From: Fibrobacteria bacterium
Lineage (GTDB): Bacteria; Fibrobacterota; Fibrobacteria; UBA11236
Direction: 5' to 3'
Length of the DNA: 64,000 nt
Assembly (NCBI GenBank): GCA_017881725.1
Contig: JADGQO010000101.1
Span: forward strand, 1-64,000
Both the position numbers and the translations under genes were made by a program. The notes beneath the pieces were generated by a model, which was given only the letters and a program-made list of their open reading frames with translations, was not told where the DNA came from and did no database searches. Every line of letters starts with the position of its first letter. Within the stretch, counting starts at the first letter, position 1. This document shows positions 26,940 through 35,339 of the stretch, in pieces.

Positions 26940-29674
26940 ATCTGCAATTGGCCGCAGCCTCTTTGATGCAAGTACAGGTGGGTGGCCGCCTGGGGAAATA
27001 CGTCATCCTTTCGGAGTTGGGTCGGGGCGGCATGGCCGTGGTATTCAAGGCCCATCAACCCGATTTGGATCGGCTCGTCGCCATCAAGGTCCTGTTCGGC
27101 GCGGTATTGCAGCAACGCTTCATCGAACGTTTCCAGGCGGAAGCGCGCGCCGTGGCGAAAATGAATCACCCCAACGTGATCCGCATTTTCGAGGTGGGGG
27201 AGCAGGGCGGCGTCCACTATCTGGTGATGGAATACATCCAAGGGCTGGATTTGTTGGCCTACCTGCACGAGAAAAAGCCGTCCTTTAACGAGGTGGTGGA
27301 AATCGTAAACCAGGTGGGCGAAGCCCTGGCCTATTGCCATCGCCAAGGCATCATGCACCGCGATCTCAAGCCCACCAATATTTTGATGCGCGGAACCACG
27401 CCCATCGTCATCGATTTTGGGTTGGCCAAGGCGGTGGATCCGAACCTGAACGTCACCTTGACCCTTTCCGGGGAAGTGGTCGGATCGCCGGCCTACATGT
27501 CGCCCGAACAGGCCCAGGGGGGCAATGTCGGGACCTTGTCGGACATTTGTTCGCTCGGCATCATCATGTACGAGTTGATCTCATTTAAAAACCCCTTCCT
27601 CGATCCCCGCTCGCTCCATCAAACCGCGCTCAATGCCATCAAGGCGGAGCCGGTGCCGCTGCGTTACCTCACTCCCTGGCTGGACGCGGATTTCGCCGCC
27701 ATCGTGACCACCTGCATGTCCAAGGAACCGAAGGACCGGTACCAGACCATTGAACTGCTCCTCAAGGATCTTTACTCGTACCGCAACGGCCTGCCCATCA
27801 TGGCCAAACCCCCCAGCACGCTGAATCTTGCCTGGCGGTTCATCAAGGCCAATCCGATTCTTTACTTGGGCGCCGGTTTCCTCATCATCATGTCGGGCCT
27901 GATTTTTGGTTTCATCAGCATTCAAGAGGAAAGCAAAAAGGCCCCGTGGGGATTGGTCCTGGAGGAAACCTTCAATAAGGTTGATTCCTCGCTTAGGTTT
28001 TCTTCCTTTGATAGGGTCAACAACGCCTGGGTGCCTTCCGAATCCTGGAAGGTTGCGCGCGGACGGCTGGAAGCCTTTTCCTCCGGACAATCCTACGCAG
28101 TGGCCAATCAGGAATTTTTCGGCGATTTGAAAATCGAATTCTCCGTGAAGGGCTTGAACGGCAGCAACAATGACTTCAACGCCTTCCTTTTCGGCGCGAG
28201 TCCCGACGAGGCTTTCCGATTCTCGATCGGGGAATGGGGCGGCTCGGCGGCGAACATCGAATTCGGCAAGATGTCCCGTTTCCCCTTTATCGACGCGCCC
28301 ATCAAATTGAACGGCGGAGTCGGCTATAAAGTCACCATTGTCAAGGAAGACAAGCTCCTTCAGCTATTTCTCAACGACACTTTGGTGGTTAAGCGGTTTT
28401 ACACCTTGCCGGTGAAAGTCGAGCATGGCAGCAAATTCGGTTTCTATACCTGGAATTCCAGCCTCGCCATCGACGACCTGCGCATCTATAAGAAGGCCGT
28501 GGCCATGTCCGCCAAGCCCACCGTGGTCGCGGATGCGTACCTGGAGGAAGGTTTCATTTCCAACTCCATCCCGGCCTACCGGCACGTGATTGAAGCCTAT
28601 CCCAACCGCAGCATCAGTTATGAAGCCCATATGAAAATGGGGGAGAGCTTCCTGGTCCTGAAAAATTATTCCGCGGCGATTCAGAATCTGACGCTCGCGG
28701 CCAGCAATTCCAAGGATTCGAAAATCATTCCCGAAGCCTTGTTCCAATTGGCGCAATGCTATTTCGATTTGGGTAAGGCCGGCTCCGGTTTCGACAAACT
28801 TAAACTGCTTCCGGCCGCCTATCCGGAATCGGATTTCAACGATGTCATTGCCCAATCGCGCGTTGAGTCCATTTACGGATGTTTGAACAGCGGCGAAAAC
28901 CCCGAAGTCTGCGCATCGCGCATGGTCGATGAATTCCGGTTCCTCATCGAGTACGAAGACGCCCGCCGTTCCTCGTTCGGAAAGTATTACGTCTCCCTGG
29001 CCGAAATATTCCGGAGGCTCGGTCAAGCAGCGCCGATGCAAAACGCCCAGCATTTACTGACCTATTTCCAGGAAAACGATGAAATCACTTGCGCGCTACG
29101 GATGATTTTGGCGCGATATTATATCGGACAGCGCGAGGAAGCCAAGGCGGAATTCATGCTGCAATCCGCTCCCCAAGGCGACAACGTGGGGCGTGATCTC
29201 AAGGCGGAGCGCGATTTCCTGAGCGCCGAAATCCTCTTCATGCAAGGAAAGAATTCCGCGGCCGCCGATCTTTACGACCGTAATTACCGGCAATTCAGTT
29301 CGGTGAACGGCATGGCCTTCAAATGCATGCTGCATTCCATGGTCATCAAGGCTTTGGTCGATATTCCCGTCCTGCAGATCGACAGGAAGCTCTATCTCAA
29401 TGAGGCTGCGTCGCGCAAAGAGCGGATGCAACTGGCTTACCTCGCGGACAAGATACCGGAGGACTTTTTCCGGCGAGGGGTGCCGGCCAGTTTCGCCGGG
29501 GATGGATCGCTGGAAGACGCCTTGGTGTACTTCGTGAAAATCGATTCCAACGACGGACCGGCGAAAGCAGCGGCTTATTTGCTGGCTACTTTGCAAAAAT
29601 TTCCCGCCAACACGTTTGAGCATAGATATTTGGAATATCTCCTCCAGCGGTACAAGGAAGAGAAAAGGGTTTAA
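26936..29674 (+). CDS. Transmembrane Ser/Thr protein kinase with exported LamG-like and TPR-like half
   Basis: The product is 912 residues. The cytoplasmic kinase domain spans about 20-280: glycine loop LGRGGMAVVF, VAIK (Lys51), catalytic HRDLKPTN (141-148), DFG (160-162) and GSPAYMSPEQ. All key residues are present, so it should be active. One transmembrane helix lies at about 306-328. The exported part starts with a beta-sandwich resembling LamG or DUF1080 domains (about 338-500), followed by helical TPR-like repeats to the end (PEALFQLAQCYFDLGKA, AAADLYDRNY). The start overlaps the pseudouridine synthase stop. The lipoprotein gene follows after 6 nt and is probably co-expressed. I infer that the periplasmic half senses or scaffolds something at the envelope. 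Confidence 0.9.
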   Translation: MNLQLAAASLMQVQVGGRLGKYVILSELGRGGMAVVFKAHQPDLDRLVAIKVLFGAVLQQRFIERFQAEARAVAKMNHPNVIRIFEVGEQGGVHYLVMEYIQGLDLLAYLHEKKPSFNEVVEIVNQVGEALAYCHRQGIMHRDLKPTNILMRGTTPIVIDFGLAKAVDPNLNVTLTLSGEVVGSPAYMSPEQAQGGNVGTLSDICSLGIIMYELISFKNPFLDPRSLHQTALNAIKAEPVPLRYLTPWLDADFAAIVTTCMSKEPKDRYQTIELLLKDLYSYRNGLPIMAKPPSTLNLAWRFIKANPILYLGAGFLIIMSGLIFGFISIQEESKKAPWGLVLEETFNKVDSSLRFSSFDRVNNAWVPSESWKVARGRLEAFSSGQSYAVANQEFFGDLKIEFSVKGLNGSNNDFNAFLFGASPDEAFRFSIGEWGGSAANIEFGKMSRFPFIDAPIKLNGGVGYKVTIVKEDKLLQLFLNDTLVVKRFYTLPVKVEHGSKFGFYTWNSSLAIDDLRIYKKAVAMSAKPTVVADAYLEEGFISNSIPAYRHVIEAYPNRSISYEAHMKMGESFLVLKNYSAAIQNLTLAASNSKDSKIIPEALFQLAQCYFDLGKAGSGFDKLKLLPAAYPESDFNDVIAQSRVESIYGCLNSGENPEVCASRMVDEFRFLIEYEDARRSSFGKYYVSLAEIFRRLGQAAPMQNAQHLLTYFQENDEITCALRMILARYYIGQREEAKAEFMLQSAPQGDNVGRDLKAERDFLSAEILFMQGKNSAAADLYDRNYRQFSSVNGMAFKCMLHSMVIKALVDIPVLQIDRKLYLNEAASRKERMQLAYLADKIPEDFFRRGVPASFAGDGSLEDALVYFVKIDSNDGPAKAAAYLLATLQKFPANTFEHRYLEYLLQRYKEEKRV

Positions 29675-29680
29675 ACCGGG

Positions 29681-30526
29681 ATGCGCTTTTCCATCAGCTG
29701 CTTCATGGGGCTATTCGTCTTGACAGGCTTGACAGGTTTGATCGGCTGCCGGTTCAATACCTATCAGACCGAATACCGTTTCCATTCCGGTCCCTCATTC
29801 GCCGTGCAGTTTGTCGCTCATCTGGATGTTTCGGCGGGTTGGGGCAAAGCGGCCTATTCCTCGGATGCCCAGGTTTATTTTTCCGGCAGGTTCTCCGGAG
29901 ACACAGCCAAATCCGAATGGGCGCTGGACGTGGCGGCCGATAGCTTGCGCTTCGCCAGTTCCGAACGCGCGCCGGAAGAGGACAAATACATGATGGGCCG
30001 TCTGCGCAAATACCATGCGCGCCTGGCCATGACCAAGTCCGGACAATCGCTTGCCTTGGACGAAGAGCCGGCATTGCCGCAGGTGCAATTCACTCCGACG
30101 AATTTCGGCCGGTTCCTGGCGTACGCCTTGCCCGTCTTTCCGCAGGGCCGTTTCGCCGTTGGGGATACCTGGGCCTTTACCCAAGTGGCCTTGGATAAAT
30201 TCCATCCCGATGCTCATTGGACCAAACGGTTTAAGTTGCTGGAAGTGAGGGAAACGGCGCACGGACGTATCGCCGTGCTCAGCGTCGATTTATCGGGCGA
30301 TTTTCATGACGATGTCGGGGAAATGCAAACCGGTTCGGAAGCGACGGTGACGGGCACCGGCCGCGCGGAATTCGATTTGGCGGCCGGACGGCCGTTGTCG
30401 ACTGAATTGGAATGGCATGGGAGTTTTACGCCGCAGGCGGGAGCGGATTCATCCGGTCCCACGGGAAAATCACCCCTGGCTCCCATGGTTTTGAGCGAGC
30501 GCGTCTCACTGCATTTTTCCTATTGA
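29681..30526 (+). CDS. Lipoprotein of unknown function, beside the kinase
   Basis: The 281-residue product has a short signal sequence ending in the lipobox LIGC (Cys about 23), so it is a lipoprotein. The body is beta-rich with no motif I can name; a pattern such as RFAVGDTWAFTQ resembles lipoproteins annotated DUF6263, a weak memory-based match. The signal peptide holds a 9-bp tandem (CTTGACAGG twice plus a diverged third), read as LTG-LTG-LIG. It starts 6 nt after the kinase stop. A partner or ligand-binding role for the kinase is inferred from position only. Confidence 0.75.
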   Translation: MRFSISCFMGLFVLTGLTGLIGCRFNTYQTEYRFHSGPSFAVQFVAHLDVSAGWGKAAYSSDAQVYFSGRFSGDTAKSEWALDVAADSLRFASSERAPEEDKYMMGRLRKYHARLAMTKSGQSLALDEEPALPQVQFTPTNFGRFLAYALPVFPQGRFAVGDTWAFTQVALDKFHPDAHWTKRFKLLEVRETAHGRIAVLSVDLSGDFHDDVGEMQTGSEATVTGTGRAEFDLAAGRPLSTELEWHGSFTPQAGADSSGPTGKSPLAPMVLSERVSLHFSY

Positions 30527-30587
30527 AATTCAACCCCTCCGAAGCAAGAGTTTTTGGGGCCGGAGGCGGAATGCGGCCTGTTTGGCA

Positions 30588-30608
30588 ATGACGGGAAACC
30601 CTTGTCAT
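30588..30608. other. Perfect inverted repeat upstream of the unknown operon
   Basis: ATGAC-GGG-AAA-CCC-TT-GTCAT forms an 8-bp stem with a small bulge. It lies in the ~210 bp gap between the lipoprotein gene and the operon. It could be an operator or a terminator without a U-run. Nothing else of note is seen in 30527-30737. Confidence 0.4.
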
Positions 30609-30737
30609 CGCTGGACCTGCGGGTGACTTTCAAGTACATTTGGATGCCTATTGAGCCAGCGATTGTTCCACTGTTATCGGGCCTTTACGGGCAAGGAATG
30701 GCCGCAGGCCACGGGCTCATCCTCCGCCTTGTCCACC

Positions 30738-31868
30738 ATGCCCGCTCCCTCCGGTCGTCCGGGAAACTCAGCCGGTAATTCAGCTCCCGTCTCCGCCGCT
30801 TCCAAGGAACAGACCACCTTATTTTCTACCGGATCCAAAGCGTCGCCGTTCAGTTCATTCGATACGAAAAATGCTGCGGCGTCAGGCGGTCTTCCGCAAA
30901 ATGGTCCGCGTACCTGGCAGGCCCGTGGGAAAACCGATCCCGTTGAAGTCCTTCGTTTTTTGGCCCACCTCTCCGATCCCAATCATTCCGTGCTCTTGCG
31001 TGCCTTGCTGGATCGGGAACATGCGGCCCGTCGTGAAGAGCTGGCCCGTCGCATGGAAGAGGCGCGCATCCGCGAGCGCTTCGGATTGCCGGATTCCTTG
31101 CGAGCCACGGAGAGTACCGATGCGTTGCAATTAGCGCTACCCCTTCCCGAATTGTCGGCGGGCCCCAGCGCTTATCGACTCGCCGAGGAACGCCTGTCCT
31201 GGTTGCGCGACGAGAGCGCCGTGAAGTTCGCCGAGTTCCGCGACAAATGGCGGAAACGACTTGCTCCTTCGCAACTGCTGCCCTTCTTGCACCGCAACCA
31301 GTGGATTGTGAAAACCGACGGCGGTGTGACCGTAGCGGGAAAAGGCAGCCGCAAGGAAGCGAAGATGCTTTACCTGCAATCCTTGCACGACATGGCATCG
31401 GACGCCGAGCGGCAAGTTTCGGCCATCAGCGGGCACGTGTTCCGCTTGCAGGGTGAATTGGCCGCTTCTTGGCATAAGGAATCCATTACCGATGACCGCA
31501 GCCGCCTCCTGCCGGCTTTGGAATCGGCCTTGCGGGAAGGCGAGACTGCCATCTTTAAAAGCGTACGGCTTTCGCTGGGCGATATCGCGGCGGAAACCTT
31601 TATGGATCGGGTGAACCGCTGGGACAAACGCATCTACGCCTCCGAAGAGGAATTGTTCCGCGGCGCGGCTTGGCCATGGTACCATCCGCGTTACCGCAGC
31701 GGGTTCGAAGGCTTTTTGGAAGCTTTCGCGGATCTGGCGGAAGCGGTCACCGCATCCATGCTCACTCATTACGAAATCAAATGGAACCTATTCCTTCGCG
31801 GCCTGTCCCCGGGCATGCCCCAACGGCGGCCCCAACCATTGTCATCGGGAGAAAATATTCATGCTTAG
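30738..31868 (+). CDS. Unknown protein, gene 1 of a three-gene operon
   Basis: From the ATG at 30738 the product is 376 residues (the frame is open to a TTG at 30651). The first ~55 residues are Ser/Ala/Gly-rich and probably disordered. Then comes a helical, charged protein: DPVEVLRFLAHLSDPN, long Arg/Glu helices, and a conserved-looking end WPWYHPRYRSGFEGFLEAFADLAEAV. No signal peptide, membrane segment or catalytic motif is visible. The opening helix recalls DUF3348 proteins, which in Proteobacteria sit in operons with DUF802 and DUF2894 proteins; this is a memory-based and low-confidence resemblance. It overlaps the next gene by 8 bp. Confidence 0.7.
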   Translation: MPAPSGRPGNSAGNSAPVSAASKEQTTLFSTGSKASPFSSFDTKNAAASGGLPQNGPRTWQARGKTDPVEVLRFLAHLSDPNHSVLLRALLDREHAARREELARRMEEARIRERFGLPDSLRATESTDALQLALPLPELSAGPSAYRLAEERLSWLRDESAVKFAEFRDKWRKRLAPSQLLPFLHRNQWIVKTDGGVTVAGKGSRKEAKMLYLQSLHDMASDAERQVSAISGHVFRLQGELAASWHKESITDDRSRLLPALESALREGETAIFKSVRLSLGDIAAETFMDRVNRWDKRIYASEEELFRGAAWPWYHPRYRSGFEGFLEAFADLAEAVTASMLTHYEIKWNLFLRGLSPGMPQRRPQPLSSGENIHA

Positions 31869-33402
31869 TCGAAAAAACGTGGGCGCGATTTTGGTGGCGA
31901 TCACCGTCTTGCTGGGGCTGGTTCTGCTCATCGGCACCGCGATATGGTGGCAGAATAAGACGGACATGATGCTGGGCGCTTTCGTGCTCATCCTGTACGG
32001 CATCGGACAATGGATGTCGGTGGTTTATTGGCAGCGCATCCAAGGCGATTGGGAAGCGACCGGGGAAGTGTTGGGACGACTGCAACAGGCCGTGTCCAAT
32101 ATCCCGGCGGCATTGGACGCCAACCTCAAAGCCATCGCCCTAAAATTGGCGGAGGGGCAGCAGCAAGCGCTTTCTAAACTGCAAACCGAAGTGAGCGAAG
32201 GCGCGCGACAAACCTTGGAGAAGGGCGCCGGAATGATCGGCGACAGCATCGCTAAAAATTTCCAAGCTCCGGTCGCGTCCTTGTCGAGCCTGGTGAATTC
32301 CTTTGGCGATCGGGCGGCTGAACAAGCGAAGGTGTTGCAGGCGATTGCCGAAACCGCGCGTCAGGATTCCCGCCAGACCATGGAAAAATCCGCGGCTTTG
32401 GTTACCGAGAGCCTGGAAAAAAACCTAAGAGCGCCGTTATCCGCGTTGGAAGCCTCCCTTACCGCATGGCGTGAGCAAGCCGCTGCCGAAGCGCAGGCCT
32501 CGTTGGCTCTGGGCCAGGAGTTGCGCCGGTCCCAAACCGATTGGGAGAGCAAGGCCGAAAAACTTTCGGACGAAGTCGTTACGGAGTTGAAATCCCTGGC
32601 GGAACGCTCCGAGAACGCCGGCCGCGCCTCGCAAGCTTCCTGGACAGAGCGAGCCGAAGCTTTGCAGCAAGGTTGGGACACGCGGATGCAGGCGGCGCAA
32701 TCGGGAATGGTGGCAGCCCTTACCGGCGAAAGCGAAAAGCTCGGCGCCCGTTTGGATAAAGCCGCCGAAACGTTGTTGGAAAATATTGAAGCCCTCCAAA
32801 CCGCACAGTCCGAAACGCAGTCCAATTCCGTTGGGCGCGCGCTGACGGCATTGGAAGGCCAATCCCAATCCCTGGAAGCCGCGACCCTCGGGTTTGCGGA
32901 AGGTCTCAAAGAGTTGCGGGTCGCATCCCAGGAGTTGGTCGCCGAAGTGGAAGCCAAGACGGCTGCGGGCCATGCCCAACTGATCGAGAGTCTGTCTTCG
33001 GCTCAGGAAAAAGCACTCGGGGCGGCCGGAAAAAACCTGGAAGCCCAGGGACAAATTGGATTGGACGTGGCGGGTAAAGTTTCGGAGTTGGCGGAACAAA
33101 TGTTGCGCGGATCGAAGGACTTGCAGGAGTTGACGCACGTTTCCCAAATCAATCAGGCGGAAATGCAAGCGGGCGTCAGCATGTTGAACTCGGGATTATC
33201 ATCCATATTGGATCGGTTGGAAAAACAAGCGGCTACCGGCGATGGATATCAAACCCTGCTGGCGGAATTGGGCGCGGCCCTCGCATCCTTCCAGGATAGA
33301 GCCGCCGAGGTCTTGGTGGAAAACGCCATGAAGACCCAGGAAATCCTGATGGAAGTTTTAAACCATAATGAAGACAAGGCCTCTAAAGAGGCTGTTGCCT
33401 AG
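31861..33402 (+). CDS. Membrane-anchored long coiled-coil protein, gene 2 of the operon
   Basis: The product is 513 residues. Two adjacent transmembrane helices at the N-terminus (about 9-29 and 37-56) are followed by some 440 residues of Ala/Glu/Gln-rich helix predicted as coiled coil (for example EKLGARLDKAAETLLENIEAL). Two internal segments repeat the pattern ESLEKNLRAPLSALEASL and DSIAKNFQAPVASLSSLV about 75 residues apart. It looks like a chemoreceptor or DUF802-type coiled coil, but there is no HAMP domain and no methyl-accepting hairpin core. MotA/TolQ features are absent. GGGAG lies ~11 nt before the start. The coiled coil should project into the cytoplasm if the helices form a hairpin. 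Confidence 0.75.
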   Translation: MLSRKNVGAILVAITVLLGLVLLIGTAIWWQNKTDMMLGAFVLILYGIGQWMSVVYWQRIQGDWEATGEVLGRLQQAVSNIPAALDANLKAIALKLAEGQQQALSKLQTEVSEGARQTLEKGAGMIGDSIAKNFQAPVASLSSLVNSFGDRAAEQAKVLQAIAETARQDSRQTMEKSAALVTESLEKNLRAPLSALEASLTAWREQAAAEAQASLALGQELRRSQTDWESKAEKLSDEVVTELKSLAERSENAGRASQASWTERAEALQQGWDTRMQAAQSGMVAALTGESEKLGARLDKAAETLLENIEALQTAQSETQSNSVGRALTALEGQSQSLEAATLGFAEGLKELRVASQELVAEVEAKTAAGHAQLIESLSSAQEKALGAAGKNLEAQGQIGLDVAGKVSELAEQMLRGSKDLQELTHVSQINQAEMQAGVSMLNSGLSSILDRLEKQAATGDGYQTLLAELGAALASFQDRAAEVLVENAMKTQEILMEVLNHNEDKASKEAVA

Positions 33403-33448
33403 GATACGGGCCGATGCCGCACCCTACTCACCTCAAACGGATCATGCG

Positions 33449-34426
33449 ATGACGGACGGCGACGCGGGCGACTCCATGCACGAACTACTGGCAGCCAAGC
33501 TTCGTATCTTCGATGGCCCCGCTTATCGCAAGGCCTATTTGACGAATCTTTTGGAAAGCGAAAAACGCTTTTCGGATGCCGGGAATACGCGATCGGCCGC
33601 CTATTGTTTTGAAAAAGTCGCGGGCGAATTGGCGCATGTGGAGATACTTGATTCCTCCGGGAACGCTCCTGATGAGGCCTCTCCGGGCGTCTTGGGCGAT
33701 GGCTCAACCTCTAATTCGCAACCCGGAATCGACGCGGGCTCCGCATCGGTAAACGAGTCTAGCCCGGGTTCCTCATCCCCAAAAAAGAAAGCCACGCCGC
33801 CAAAGCGATCACCCATGGACTTGCTGCGCGTCCGTTGGCGCCAGGAACGGATCAAAAATGCCGAGTCCATTTTAAAGGCGCAAAGCGGGCGACTATCCGC
33901 TTTGGAAAAACAATCCTTCCAGGAAAAATTGGACAAGCTCAGCGCATCGGAGGACGGTCCCCATACCCGATCCCAGTCCGCCAAATTGGATAAGGATTTG
34001 CTCGACATCCGCCATCGCTTGTACCGGCGCGTGCTTAAAGCGCAAAAAGCCGTCATGCGTTCCCGTCGCCTCGACGGACCCCGTCGTCACGATGGGCCCC
34101 GCCGTCTCGACGGACCTCTTCGTCACGAAGAAACCCAAAGTCTTGATAGTGCCCTTCCACGCGAAACGGTGCGCTCATCGGACGCATCGATTCCCCTGGC
34201 AGCTTCGCCTGCACTTGAAGTCGCTCAAAAGCCATTGGTTTCCGGAGCCGCGACACTGAAGGGACCTTTGGTTGGCCCCTATAATGATCGTTACAATCTA
34301 GGCGACTTGCTGGCTTTGATGGGCCGGACGGATCCGGCCTGGGTGGACGAGTTCTTGGATTTGTATCGCGGTCTGGATGAAGTCAAAGGCGTGTTGTCGG
34401 CCCTGGCGGCCCAAGCGAAAAAATAA
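33449..34426 (+). CDS. Unknown protein, gene 3 of the operon, with 18-bp repeat insertion
   Basis: The product is about 325 residues from the ATG at 33449. The frame is open to an ATG at 33368, but that part overlaps gene 2 and uses atypical codons (AGG, CTA, ATA). The N-terminus is ELLAAKLRIFDGPAYRKAYLTNLL; the middle is low-complexity Ser/Pro and basic helix; the C-terminus is GDLLALMGRTDPAWVDEFLDLYRGLDEVKGVL. The two ends recall DUF2894 in layout only. At 34064-34135 four 18-bp repeats encode RRLDGP, RRHDGP, RRLDGP and LRHEET. It is cytoplasmic by appearance. It is followed by a terminator that serves the opposite strand. Confidence 0.7.
   Translation: MTDGDAGDSMHELLAAKLRIFDGPAYRKAYLTNLLESEKRFSDAGNTRSAAYCFEKVAGELAHVEILDSSGNAPDEASPGVLGDGSTSNSQPGIDAGSASVNESSPGSSSPKKKATPPKRSPMDLLRVRWRQERIKNAESILKAQSGRLSALEKQSFQEKLDKLSASEDGPHTRSQSAKLDKDLLDIRHRLYRRVLKAQKAVMRSRRLDGPRRHDGPRRLDGPLRHEETQSLDSALPRETVRSSDASIPLAASPALEVAQKPLVSGAATLKGPLVGPYNDRYNLGDLLALMGRTDPAWVDEFLDLYRGLDEVKGVLSALAAQAKK
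34064..34135. repeat. 18-bp tandem repeat, 4 units, in-frame in operon gene 3
   Basis: Units begin at 34064, 34082, 34100 and 34118, for example CGTCGCCTCGACGGACCC and CGTCGTCACGATGGGCCC. The reverse complement of this family is found in the helicase gene at 22251-22340, so the two arrays are in opposite orientation relative to their genes and are read in different frames. Confidence 0.8.
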
Positions 34427-34439
34427 ATTCCCGGCGCAT

Positions 34440-34463
34440 AAAAAAAGCCCCGTTACCCGGGGC
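34440..34463 (-). terminator. Rho-independent terminator behind the greA-holA-kaiC-like operon
   Basis: GCCCCG and CGGGGC pair around a 5-nt loop, followed on the minus strand by seven T (34440-34446 on the plus strand are A). It lies 72 bp beyond the stop of the KaiC-like gene and just after the convergent operon gene 3. Confidence 0.8.
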
Positions 34464-34534
34464 TGCATGAAGGTTTACCATTTAATCGCATGGCGGGCGC
34501 AGCAACGACTACCGACCGGCCTTCACCGGTTGTT

Positions 34535-35293
34535 TTACCGAACGGCCTTCGCCGGCCTTACTTGAATGCCGGTACCCAGGAAAATCCCGGAAACGCCGGT
34601 GAATTTTTCTCCCACCTGCAGTCCGCCCTTCTCGATTTTGTACTCGCGGATATCCTTGTCGTGGTCGCTGCCACGCATTTTTAGCACCATCATGCAACGC
34701 TTGATTTCCGATTCCATTTCCAGGTAACGCAATAGGATGTACGTATCGACGATGAAAGGAATCTTGTTCATGGATACGTCCCATTTACCGAGGACGTTGG
34801 AATTCTCCTTAAGGAAAATCGCGGTCATGCCTTCGCGCTTCACGCCGTTTACGATTTCCGTTTCGATACTGCGCAAATGCCCGATATCCTTGGACAGCTT
34901 CTCGAAATGCGTAATGCTGTCCAGGACCATCCGCTTGGTGTTGCGCTCCGCGACGATTTTCGCGAGCTTACCTTCGGGATCATCTATTTCATCCAGGAAT
35001 TCCTCGGGCGTCGTGAAAATAATCTGGAGCTTGCCTTCATTTTGCAAGCTGCGCAAATCCCAGCCCAGCTCATTGGCGCAATCGTAGTATTGCTCGGGAT
35101 ATTGTTCGAAAGTGAAGACGATGCCATGCTCGCCTTCCTTCACGCCCTGCATGATGAATTGCAGCGCCAAGGTGGATTTTCCGGTGCCGGCCGAGCCTTC
35201 GACCAAGGTCGCGGAACCTTCCAACAGTCCGCCGCGGGTGATTTCATCCAATCCCTCGCATCCGGTTTTGACTCTTCGAGTGGTGACGGTCAA
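34535..35293 (-). CDS. KaiC-like RecA-superfamily ATPase
   Basis: The 252-residue single KaiC/RAD55-type domain has Walker A GSAGTGKST (33-41), Walker B RMVLDS, and the family's late segment DIREYKIEKGGLQVG. Such single-domain proteins are common and mostly uncharacterised; circadian function should not be assumed. The start is TTG at 35293, supported by AAGGAAGG 5 nt upstream and by the lack of a nearby ATG. It lies 46 bp downstream of holA on the same strand and ends the operon. Confidence 0.85.
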   Translation of the reverse strand: MTVTTRRVKTGCEGLDEITRGGLLEGSATLVEGSAGTGKSTLALQFIMQGVKEGEHGIVFTFEQYPEQYYDCANELGWDLRSLQNEGKLQIIFTTPEEFLDEIDDPEGKLAKIVAERNTKRMVLDSITHFEKLSKDIGHLRSIETEIVNGVKREGMTAIFLKENSNVLGKWDVSMNKIPFIVDTYILLRYLEMESEIKRCMMVLKMRGSDHDKDIREYKIEKGGLQVGEKFTGVSGIFLGTGIQVRPAKAVR

Positions 35294-35339
35294 AAGTGCC
35301 TTCCTTTTCTGCGCGGTTCCGAATTACGCGATAAGTATA

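Noticed and set aside
30554-30778. Separate small gene before the unknown operon
   Set aside because: The frame overlaps the operon gene start out of phase and has no domain or Shine-Dalgarno.
31861-33402. MotA/TolQ-like or Zorya-type motor component
   Set aside because: Only two N-terminal membrane helices are present, with no MotA/TolQ core and no MotB/OmpA-type partner gene.
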